This document shows, one piece after another, positions 56,043-64,000 of a DNA stretch of 64,000 bases. The notes beneath the pieces were generated by a model. It had not been told where the DNA came from and did not search any database. It saw only the letters and a program-made list of their open reading frames with translations. The stretch is from Macrotrachela quadricornifera (Eukaryota > Rotifera > Eurotatoria > Philodinida > Philodinidae), in contig JAJEKB010020547.1 in assembly GCA_022393335.1 (NCBI GenBank), forward strand, positions 1 through 64,000. Direction: 5' to 3'. Position numbers and translations under genes: made by a program. Position 1 is the stretch's first letter, and each line of letters opens with the position of its first letter.

Positions 56043-59000
56043 TTAAAAACGATAACGATTTCTGTTCGATAGATTTGGTCCGGAGGGTTGTTGCTGAGGT
56101 TGAGATGGTCTTTCATCAACAACATGTGACTCACACTGCTTAGTTTCCAAAGCTTCCAAAAGAATAAAAGCATGTTTCAAACAAATTTCTTTTGGAAGTT
56201 CAATCGGATGAAGAATTTCCTTGTTCACATCTCCTTTCCACATATCCGTTCGTTTGATATGATCATTCAACGGTGCATTCCAATCGATGCCGACTTTTGG
56301 CAGTAACATACGTACGAATAAACGCTTTAACATACCGATCCAACGGTGGATATCACGCAAACGTTCGTCTATCTGGGGATTATTGAAGATATTCTCGATG
56401 AAAGGCTCGAGGACAGAGGGTCGGTCTTGATTGTTCATTATTTGATCGGCGAATTTTCCTCGAATCTGTTCACGAAGAATACGATCAAACATAGATTCTT
56501 CTATTAGTTCATAAAGATCGATTATATAATCCAGAGACAACAATGCAATGACTTTTTGTTCGAATAGGTTATTCTTCTTTGTCAACGATGAATGCATATA
56601 ATCTTGGACAAATTTATGCATTGTTAATTGATTGAGAATCTCCTTATTCGTCACAGAGTGTAAATAGATGAGAACGTATTCTAATGATCCTACCCAATGC
56701 CAAATACAGTCAGAATCTTGTTGGTCGATAAATGTTTTAATTTGTAATCGCAACGTTTGATCGAGAAGTCGTTGTTCAAAACGCTGTCGTATTTCGTTAA
56801 TTAGGGAAGTATCTTCGTGATAGAATTCATGTTGATAATGGAAAAAATGCATTTGTTTCGTGTCAATAAAAGGTAATGAACTGATCTCATTCCTCAATGT
56901 CCATTCGACCTCATCGAAATCATAGAGAATCTCTTTACTCATGCCATAATCAGTATTGATTGTCGCAGCTTTTTCAATCAATTCTGTTCGCACTGCATCT
57001 GTATCGAAACGAAACAAATGTTTCTTCTGAACAGATTGGATAGGAATCGGATATTGACGATCATCAGATGAATGGACTTGAACATGAAAACAATCAATGA
57101 GATCATTTTGTAATTGTGCGAGAGTTTGTAGAACTGCCACTAAGTGTACACTATCAGTATCGCTTGAAGTGTTTAACAAGAACTGAGATAAATAGATGGG
57201 ATTGTCGAGTGTTAATTTTCCACCGTTGAAAGTCACTTCTTTCAACGTTTTTTTAGCCCAAACATTCTGAAATTGTTTATAGATATTTTCCAGTTGTGGA
57301 TCGTTCTTTAAATAATTAGTGATTAATTTCGTTTTGGCATCATTTCGTGTAAGTCGATACTCGAAATTGTGTATGAGATAATTGGTTAACTTGATGATCG
57401 GATATAAGTATTGAATCTGATCATAATGGACGCGATGTTTGAAGACTAAAGTCGTTAACGGATAGAATTGATCAAAATCCGTAATAAGTTGAAGTTTTCG
57501 GTGAAAATCATCGATGATATCAATCGAATAAATCTGATTGATATTGAAGAAATTCAATAGTGGATATTGGTTATGATCTTCAAGCAGTTCATCGACATAG
57601 TAAGTAGTGATAAGCTTTTGATTATCACCATCGACAAAATTGCTGTAAGCAGATTTGTAGATCCTTATCTCATTGACCACAGAATGAGTAAGTGGAAGAA
57701 TCAGCTTGGTCTCAATGGCTATTTCCAGTTGTTGGACTGTCCCAGGGGAATTCAGATAACCGAGAAGACAGAAATCTCGATCAATGATCTTATTGATCAA
57801 ATGATACATCCACACATAGATCTCACTGCTATGTGATAGATCTTGTCGTAGTAAGATGAAATCCTGTTCAACTTGCTTCTGGAAATAAGTACGATAGAAA
57901 GGAGAAGCATGTGGCATACGGTTGAAGTCGTACAAGAACAAGAAGATAGATTGCGTCAATAGATGAATGAAATGAATAGAGATCGGATGTTTCAGATATT
58001 GATGAGTAGTCGCAGATGCGTTGTCATTCATCCAGTTGCTTTGTTTGTGTTCTTCGATATATTTTGAAGCCATCTTCAGCGCTTCTTCTCTGCTTAGTAT
58101 CACATGCGGTGCATTTACTTTCCAATCATCACCATCCTTGACAACATGGACATTCGTTTGGCAAAGTGGACATGACTTTGTTGGATCGAGTGGATTATCC
58201 TCATTGAAATAGAACAGCCATGAACAATTCGTTGAACAAAGAAAAAAATAAAATCCATCTTTTTCTCTCTGATCCAGTAGGGTAGACATCTGGATCCATG
58301 CTATGTCATTTGCTGTAGAAATTCCAATGAGGGACTCGAAATGTCTGAAATGTCCAGTATAATTCTTTGGTACTTGCTGATTCCCATTGAAGAGAAGAAA
58401 ACTCCAGTGAGTTACTCTTCCGATCGATCGGAACGAAATAAGAGCAGCTATAATGTTTAAAATAACCAAACGTTGATGAAAAGTTGCCGTCGGCAAAAAT
58501 GGTTGGAGTCGAAAATAGGATTTCTCGTCGAAATTAGTGCAGAGAGCCACGATCAGTTCGTATCCAATAGATTCAAAACAATCGATCAATTCTTTTTTTA
58601 TATCTTCTTCTTTCAATAAGCTCAGGAATGATTTATCGACTTCTTCGTAATGCATGTAAAATCGTGCATAGTAATGAAGAAACCAAATGAAGAAACTGTA
58701 AGCTGACTCTTGTTTTGCACGGCATCCTCGAATTAAGTCTTTTAGTTGGTCGTTGGACATGTCCGGTCGAAGTAATTCATTGATACGAACGAATTCTTGA
58801 CAATGTTTCAACAGAGGTATTGGCAATATATGTTGGTATTGTGACTTCGACAGTGATTGATCATGTGGTCGAATGATCATTTGTTTAATCCACTGAGTAG
58901 TTCGTTCTTGAAATTTCGCAGCAATTTCATAGGGTGTCATTTCGAAAATAAGACAAAGTTGTTTGATTATGAATAACTTCACTGTAGAATAAAATGGTGA

Positions 59001-62000
59001 AGTATCTTGCATTAATTTCTTGTCGATATCATTCATAACTCCATCGCTATAATCAAGTTTGAGAGCATATACATAAAACTGAAGGTAGTACTGCAGCCAA
59101 GCGATAGAACAAATCTGTTCAAGCTTCTGTTCATTATGTTCAGAGCTGAGAAAGTCTAAAATATTTTTAAATCGATCGAAGGCTATTTTAAGTATAATAA
59201 TCAATTTTTTTGAATAATCACTATCATTGATAATCAGATGCATATAAATGTGAGTGGTTAGTAATATTTCCATAGTTTTTTTTGAATCATTTGATTCGCG
59301 TAAACAAAGATTGATAGTTTCGTATTCACCTTTTCTTACAATTCTTTCTTGTTCTTCTTTGGTTATCGTCGATAATTCGAGTTTTTTATTAATAGTGCAA
59401 AGGATTTTCCCTGCATATTTGTACAGATAGAGGTGATCTGGATCGAAATATTTGAGAATATCAGTACATTCCCTATCATTACCAAGACACCAATTTCTTA
59501 ATAATTCCAATTCAAATTTGATCAATATCTGATCAATTCGAGAATTGTCCATAGCTGAAGATGAACGCTCAAAAATGATTCTTTTTAAATAATTAATGAG
59601 ATTTTCAATCTTTTTTGTAGCAGTGAACGCCTCATGGAAACCAGAATATTTATAAATCTGTTGAAATGCATCGAGCAATTGCTCATCAGGAAACAAAAGA
59701 GAAATACAGTTGACTAAACGAAGAAATGAATGAAATTTCTCCAAATTCTTGATATCATATTGATACCCGCGAAGCAATGTTGTCAGCCGTTGTGAAAGAA
59801 AACCATAAGCAGTGATCAAATCTTGCATATTGGTGACACGAGCAATGACAGATGGAGAAATTAAAAGTTCAATTAGATTTAAAAGAGCAAGTTCGATCAA
59901 GGGATGACCATCGATTTCTAATATGACTCGCTTATTAACACTGGCTCGAGGTGAAATGAGGTAGAAGCCATCATTCATAATCGACAGTTGATAAAAAAGA
60001 TCACTCTCATTTTGAATAGGTAATGCCTGATGAAGAAGTTTTTCTTCTTCCAATGAAAGAAATTTCCGAGCAATCTCGAAGATTCTCATCATTTCACACA
60101 GATCATCCGAATGGAAAAGTAGATATTTCATTTGATCTTTAGCACTGATTGAAAAATTAGTCGAGTTGAAGATGTTCTGAATAAATGATGATGGCAATTG
60201 ATGAATATTCATTTGATTTCGAATTAAAGTCAATTGATCATGAAAATAGTGTAAGAATAGTTCAGAATCATTGAGAATCTTTTCAATTGATTTGCTATAG
60301 ATACTTCTGCTACACAATTGTTTCCAAGCCCAATCAATTTCTTGAGCCTCTTGAACGATAGTTTCTCGTATTTGACAGATCATTTCGTACTCTGATTGAG
60401 CATATGGCAATCGTAAATGCAATATTAATGCAATTTCAATGTTCGAGTGATTGTTCATGGATAAATCAATTTTCTCTATAGCTTGTGTCCAGCACATCAT
60501 CCATAATGAACGAAGTTTCTCAGCAGTATGTTTCTCCATCGCAGAAGAAATCAAAAAGAGATACGAATCGATTAATGAATGTCGTTCAAGATGCGCAAGA
60601 AGTAAGGAGAGATAATGTTTAACAAATAATGATATTGTTTCTATCAGAGCGTCATAATTGGAACGAGATGAACCAATAATCATTTCATTGGTTAATAGAT
60701 CTCGTCGCCAATCACGAAAGAATTCCTTGGTAGTGTTGGTATAGTTGATAGATCTGATCAAGTTGAGTAAACAGTCTTTAATCCTTGTGCGTAATGATGG
60801 TAAATCTTGTTTGTTGTTTACCTTGAGTGAACTAAGTTCTTCAATAATTCGATTACGACGTTGATTAATCTCTATTTGTAAATGTTTATTCATCACTGTA
60901 TACCGAAACTTGCTCAAACATTGTACAATCAAAGTGTCAAACTGACGTTCATCATCGAAGAAATTGAAATAGTCAATCAAATCATAATACGATGGAGTGA
61001 GAAGAATTTCTCGAGGAATAGATCGATACTGTTGCTGAAGATCATCTATCATTAGCGTGATCCAACGATTAAAGAAGATATTAATGGTGGATCGATTAAG
61101 TAAATGACGTTGCAAATGAAATATCAAACAAATACTGTGTGATTCACTTAGAACTTTTTGATCATGTAAGAGATATTTTAACATGGAAATATGTTCATGT
61201 TCACGATGATAATCGATATGAATGATCAATAAACGAGAATTATCAGTTTGATAAAATAATTTCAATATCTCGAGTAAGTCAGATTCTCGTTTGAAATGAC
61301 TTAAATAAACTTCGACGATCTGTTGACGATTATTGTCAATAGTGGTGCAATCTATTACATCATGAATCTGCGTATAGGTGTAAATGAGAATATTTGGACG
61401 TTGACTCTGTCTAATGAAAGAATTAATCCACGATGAAAAAGTTAAGTCAGCATGGATTTGATAGTATTGTTCAATAAGATGATCGATTTTATTATTTTTC
61501 GATACCAGAGATAAATAGAGAGGTAAATCAAAAGAACTGGTCTGAATCAATTGATTTTGACATCGATCAAGGATATTCGTTTCCTCTTGTTCTTGATCTG
61601 AGATATCCATAACGAGATTGAGAAGATAATCCGGATGTGATTCTAGAAAGGGACAATTCTGTAGACGAATGTCTGAATTGAGTTTAATCGAAAAAATATC
61701 ATCGATCCATTTCTCTAATTTTGATCGGATTCTTCGAGATTTCTCATCGATTAGACTGTTCGTATCTATCAAATGTTTCTCGAATCGATTAAGAAATGGA
61801 GGATCGTACCAATCAAGATCATTTCGATTAACAAAAACAATACAAAAGAATTGATCATCAATGACACATCGTGGACGATAGAGAGATCCTAATGCAATTC
61901 GACAATACTTCTTTCGTCCAAAATCCGAAAAGTTTTGATTGAATAGATCGTAAAGGTTATCATAGAGATGACCCAATCGACGAAAGAATAATATGATGTT

Positions 62001-64000
62001 AGTCTCAGCATATAGGATGATATCCATCAATACTCGAAAATTGTATTCTTCTGTATAGGTTGCCGTGGAGCAGAAATCATCACAAAAGGTACTACCAATG
62101 AGAGTACGTGTTGAAAGTGAAGGATATTTGATATTGATGAATCGTTGAACATAATCGAATGTACTTTCATTCTCACCAATCAGCATGAGAAACCGACCAT
62201 GCCGCGTTTGAATATTCTGATCAAGCAATTGATTAAAAGTAGGAGTTGAGTATTGAATGAAATCGTTGTCCTTCTGCATATGTTCACAAAACTTCGACCA
62301 CATAAATTTTGAACCATCGACAACACCATCAAAATTGATGGATAATTGCAAACGAATGATTTGAAAGAGATTGTATGCTTCATTTATCTGCTGACGTAGA
62401 TCTTGTGCAATACCTCTAATCAATGAATAATAATCACGCAAGCCAAAATAGTATTGCTTTTTCTGGTGTTTTAAATAATCCAACAGGCTTAGATAGGCTG
62501 CGGCGAGACCTTCAATAATCGATTCACTTAATGGAACTACTTGTTGATCATCTGCAAAGAGCGATTCTGTCAATCGTTTGGCGATGGTTTTCAGATCATC
62601 AAGATCAGCATCAGGACAGGATAAGTGAAGTGCTCGATTCATTTTCGATGCATCCAGGCGCCAGTTAGACAAACCCACAAATCCATGCCGACATGTTTCA
62701 ATCTCCAGCTCACTGTGTAGCACTTTCAATGGGTTGTGAGGTGAAAATTCCGCCAGACCAATTTCATCGAATACAATCACGGGTAATAGTTTCAATGCAC
62801 TTTCTGCCTTTATATATCGATCAGCTCGAGAAAACACAGTAAGAATGCTTTCTGATGTACAGTTCTGAGAGCCTTGATACGAAACTGGTATTAATTCTGG
62901 CAATGTGGTGAAGGTCGAACATTCAGATATCGTGCCTTTTAGATTGCTTGTCACTATTTGTACAGCTAAGGTTTTGCTAGAACCAGGTTTTCCACACAAA
63001 ATCACTGGGATATGAGTGAGAATACAAGTGAAAAGGACAAAGACATTATCGGTCAATGCGCGATTGATAGCGATGCCTTTGGGCAATACCATACGGCTGA
63101 TCAATGCTATTTTCTCTCGTTCTAATAATTTTTCTAGAGGAAAACGAGACGTCTGTGATGTACATTGGTGGATATATTGTTCGATGCTAGTCATATACTT
63201 CTTACGTTCGTCAGATGAGTTCAATCGAAAATAGTAACAGAGAAGTAATGCTAGTAAACTGGCGCGTTGGATTGGATTGGCAGACAATGCAGCCAATTCA
63301 GTGGGGAGATCGTCGTAACAAATGGAAAACTTATAGAACCAGCTGTAAAATCGACGAAATCGAGCTACATCGCGTAAAGAAACACTACTGACATCTTCAA
63401 GTCTTCTCAAATAGTTCTGAGATTCGGTAATCAATTTCACAATGCAATCGAACCAGGTCGCTTCAGTGGAAAGCTGTTCACAGCTTATTAACATTGCTTT
63501 AACATAGCTTGACTCAGTAGCTGTGTCGAGGTGACCGTAATCCCAAATATGTTCTAGCATCGATTCAGGAACCGGTACTACCGAATAGAGTAGAACAGAT
63601 CTGAGATGATTATCTCGATGCTGAATCTCAAAATGATGTTTCTTAATACCAATTGCCTCAGATAATTCACCTAAATCATGTTTCCGACGATATGGATTAC
63701 ACGCACCCAAGAGAGCAAGATTCTTTGGTAATGCTTTTCCCAATAGAGCTCTTTCACAAATGATCTCTTTGAGTAGACCAATACTACTGGTGGTATTGAA
63801 CTCGTCAAAAAATACCCACACTTGTGTATTTGTCTTTTGGTCCAAATGTTTTTGTGCTTTCTGAGAATATTTTGTTAGTACATCAATGATCTGCTCATTG
63901 GTCACACCAGCGTGTATTCGAAATATTTCTAACTCATGATCGAGCAGTTTTTCACACAAAAATTGAATCAATGCGGTCTTCCCACATCCTATCATATTCA
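56043..64000 (-). CDS. RNF213-like giant AAA+ protein, C-terminal 2,650+ residues (5' end outside window)
   Basis: One uninterrupted frame of 7.95 kb; the stop is at 56043-56045 and the frame is open to the right edge, so the Met at 63995 is internal. Numbering from that Met: first AAA unit with Walker A IGCGKTALI (2-10), Walker B WVFFDEFN (60-67) and sensor GACNPYR (97-103); a linker with SLRDVARFRRFYSWF (206-220); second AAA unit with Walker A GKPGSSKT (335-342) and Walker B VIVFDEIG (406-413). The long helical remainder matches the E3-shell/C-terminal part of RNF213 in order and approximate length. RNF213 is a cytosolic ATPase and ubiquitin ligase linked to lipid droplets and to antimicrobial and antiviral defence. 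Oddities: no RING-type Cys/His cluster anywhere; a single zinc-ribbon-like site (LCSTNCSW...SCPLCQTNV, about residues 1905-1945) stands where an RZ-type finger would be; and the residue before MIGCGKT is Asn, replacing the first Gly of the P-loop. Confidence 0.88.
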   Translation of the reverse strand, partial: NMIGCGKTALIQFLCEKLLDHELEIFRIHAGVTNEQIIDVLTKYSQKAQKHLDQKTNTQVWVFFDEFNTTSSIGLLKEIICERALLGKALPKNLALLGACNPYRRKHDLGELSEAIGIKKHHFEIQHRDNHLRSVLLYSVVPVPESMLEHIWDYGHLDTATESSYVKAMLISCEQLSTEATWFDCIVKLITESQNYLRRLEDVSSVSLRDVARFRRFYSWFYKFSICYDDLPTELAALSANPIQRASLLALLLCYYFRLNSSDERKKYMTSIEQYIHQCTSQTSRFPLEKLLEREKIALISRMVLPKGIAINRALTDNVFVLFTCILTHIPVILCGKPGSSKTLAVQIVTSNLKGTISECSTFTTLPELIPVSYQGSQNCTSESILTVFSRADRYIKAESALKLLPVIVFDEIGLAEFSPHNPLKVLHSELEIETCRHGFVGLSNWRLDASKMNRALHLSCPDADLDDLKTIAKRLTESLFADDQQVVPLSESIIEGLAAAYLSLLDYLKHQKKQYYFGLRDYYSLIRGIAQDLRQQINEAYNLFQIIRLQLSINFDGVVDGSKFMWSKFCEHMQKDNDFIQYSTPTFNQLLDQNIQTRHGRFLMLIGENESTFDYVQRFINIKYPSLSTRTLIGSTFCDDFCSTATYTEEYNFRVLMDIILYAETNIILFFRRLGHLYDNLYDLFNQNFSDFGRKKYCRIALGSLYRPRCVIDDQFFCIVFVNRNDLDWYDPPFLNRFEKHLIDTNSLIDEKSRRIRSKLEKWIDDIFSIKLNSDIRLQNCPFLESHPDYLLNLVMDISDQEQEETNILDRCQNQLIQTSSFDLPLYLSLVSKNNKIDHLIEQYYQIHADLTFSSWINSFIRQSQRPNILIYTYTQIHDVIDCTTIDNNRQQIVEVYLSHFKRESDLLEILKLFYQTDNSRLLIIHIDYHREHEHISMLKYLLHDQKVLSESHSICLIFHLQRHLLNRSTINIFFNRWITLMIDDLQQQYRSIPREILLTPSYYDLIDYFNFFDDERQFDTLIVQCLSKFRYTVMNKHLQIEINQRRNRIIEELSSLKVNNKQDLPSLRTRIKDCLLNLIRSINYTNTTKEFFRDWRRDLLTNEMIIGSSRSNYDALIETISLFVKHYLSLLLAHLERHSLIDSYLFLISSAMEKHTAEKLRSLWMMCWTQAIEKIDLSMNNHSNIEIALILHLRLPYAQSEYEMICQIRETIVQEAQEIDWAWKQLCSRSIYSKSIEKILNDSELFLHYFHDQLTLIRNQMNIHQLPSSFIQNIFNSTNFSISAKDQMKYLLFHSDDLCEMMRIFEIARKFLSLEEEKLLHQALPIQNESDLFYQLSIMNDGFYLISPRASVNKRVILEIDGHPLIELALLNLIELLISPSVIARVTNMQDLITAYGFLSQRLTTLLRGYQYDIKNLEKFHSFLRLVNCISLLFPDEQLLDAFQQIYKYSGFHEAFTATKKIENLINYLKRIIFERSSSAMDNSRIDQILIKFELELLRNWCLGNDRECTDILKYFDPDHLYLYKYAGKILCTINKKLELSTITKEEQERIVRKGEYETINLCLRESNDSKKTMEILLTTHIYMHLIINDSDYSKKLIIILKIAFDRFKNILDFLSSEHNEQKLEQICSIAWLQYYLQFYVYALKLDYSDGVMNDIDKKLMQDTSPFYSTVKLFIIKQLCLIFEMTPYEIAAKFQERTTQWIKQMIIRPHDQSLSKSQYQHILPIPLLKHCQEFVRINELLRPDMSNDQLKDLIRGCRAKQESAYSFFIWFLHYYARFYMHYEEVDKSFLSLLKEEDIKKELIDCFESIGYELIVALCTNFDEKSYFRLQPFLPTATFHQRLVILNIIAALISFRSIGRVTHWSFLLFNGNQQVPKNYTGHFRHFESLIGISTANDIAWIQMSTLLDQREKDGFYFFLCSTNCSWLFYFNEDNPLDPTKSCPLCQTNVHVVKDGDDWKVNAPHVILSREEALKMASKYIEEHKQSNWMNDNASATTHQYLKHPISIHFIHLLTQSIFLFLYDFNRMPHASPFYRTYFQKQVEQDFILLRQDLSHSSEIYVWMYHLINKIIDRDFCLLGYLNSPGTVQQLEIAIETKLILPLTHSVVNEIRIYKSAYSNFVDGDNQKLITTYYVDELLEDHNQYPLLNFFNINQIYSIDIIDDFHRKLQLITDFDQFYPLTTLVFKHRVHYDQIQYLYPIIKLTNYLIHNFEYRLTRNDAKTKLITNYLKNDPQLENIYKQFQNVWAKKTLKEVTFNGGKLTLDNPIYLSQFLLNTSSDTDSVHLVAVLQTLAQLQNDLIDCFHVQVHSSDDRQYPIPIQSVQKKHLFRFDTDAVRTELIEKAATINTDYGMSKEILYDFDEVEWTLRNEISSLPFIDTKQMHFFHYQHEFYHEDTSLINEIRQRFEQRLLDQTLRLQIKTFIDQQDSDCIWHWVGSLEYVLIYLHSVTNKEILNQLTMHKFVQDYMHSSLTKKNNLFEQKVIALLSLDYIIDLYELIEESMFDRILREQIRGKFADQIMNNQDRPSVLEPFIENIFNNPQIDERLRDIHRWIGMLKRLFVRMLLPKVGIDWNAPLNDHIKRTDMWKGDVNKEILHPIELPKEICLKHAFILLEALETKQCESHVVDERPSQPQQQPSGPNLSNRNRYRF

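Noticed and set aside
1..64000. Telomeric repeats near the Athena-type element
   Set aside because: No tandem tgtggg-like array was seen; the G-rich tracts found belong to MITEs.
1..64000. CRISPR arrays, operons, ribosome-binding sites or other prokaryotic features
   Set aside because: The window is clearly eukaryotic (spliceosomal introns, metazoan gene families); no regularly spaced short repeats with unique spacers were seen.

Overview
The window is AT-rich animal DNA, and the best single fit is a bdelloid rotifer. The reasons are spliceosomal introns mostly of 50-70 bp with GT..AG ends, an endonuclease-less Penelope-like (Athena-type) reverse transcriptase, and gene families of the kind common in bdelloids (F-box/LRR, B-box, single-LRR-per-exon, RNF213-like, Argonaute). 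The species cannot be told from the sequence. One 400-bp N gap lies at 37219-37618.

Layout. 1-900 is a long foldback repeat. 1.2-8.6 kb is gene-dense: a small C2-domain gene (minus), an XRCC4 gene reconstructed over nine exons (plus) with an intronless gene lying antisense inside its fifth intron, then a RanBP2-zinc-finger/RING-IBR ubiquitin ligase (plus, seven exons) that starts only 92 bp after XRCC4 ends. 10.5-11.65 kb is a decayed B-box membrane-protein gene with three in-frame stops. 14.3-16.2 kb is a three-exon F-box gene (minus). 18.15-18.36 kb is the orphan tail of a TPR protein. 18.5-23.6 kb (minus) is an Argonaute pseudogene that has lost catalytic residues and been hit by several miniature inverted-repeat elements (MITEs). 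26.3-28.8 kb is a frameshifted Penelope-like element.

The second half holds a nicotinamide riboside kinase gene (30.9-31.5 kb), a 2.2-kb non-autonomous hAT element with a perfect 8-bp target duplication (33.6-35.8 kb), a type II membrane protein interrupted by the gap (36.6-37.65 kb), and a secreted von Willebrand factor A protein (40.5-41.5 kb, minus). That last gene sits between two roughly 2-kb direct repeats which carry five copies of a compound hairpin. Next come an LRR gene whose eight central exons are each exactly 84 bp (45.1-48.2 kb, minus), a disordered 342-aa protein (51.6-52.7 kb, minus), more foldback elements, and the 3' 7.95 kb of an RNF213-like giant AAA+ protein running off the right edge (minus).

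The genes do not form one pathway. Themes that recur are DNA end joining (XRCC4), ubiquitin signalling (RBR ligase, F-box, RNF213-like) and a dense population of small DNA-transposon derivatives. At least ten inverted-repeat elements of different families can be delimited, several with target-site duplications, and at least five lie in or beside the dead Argonaute locus.
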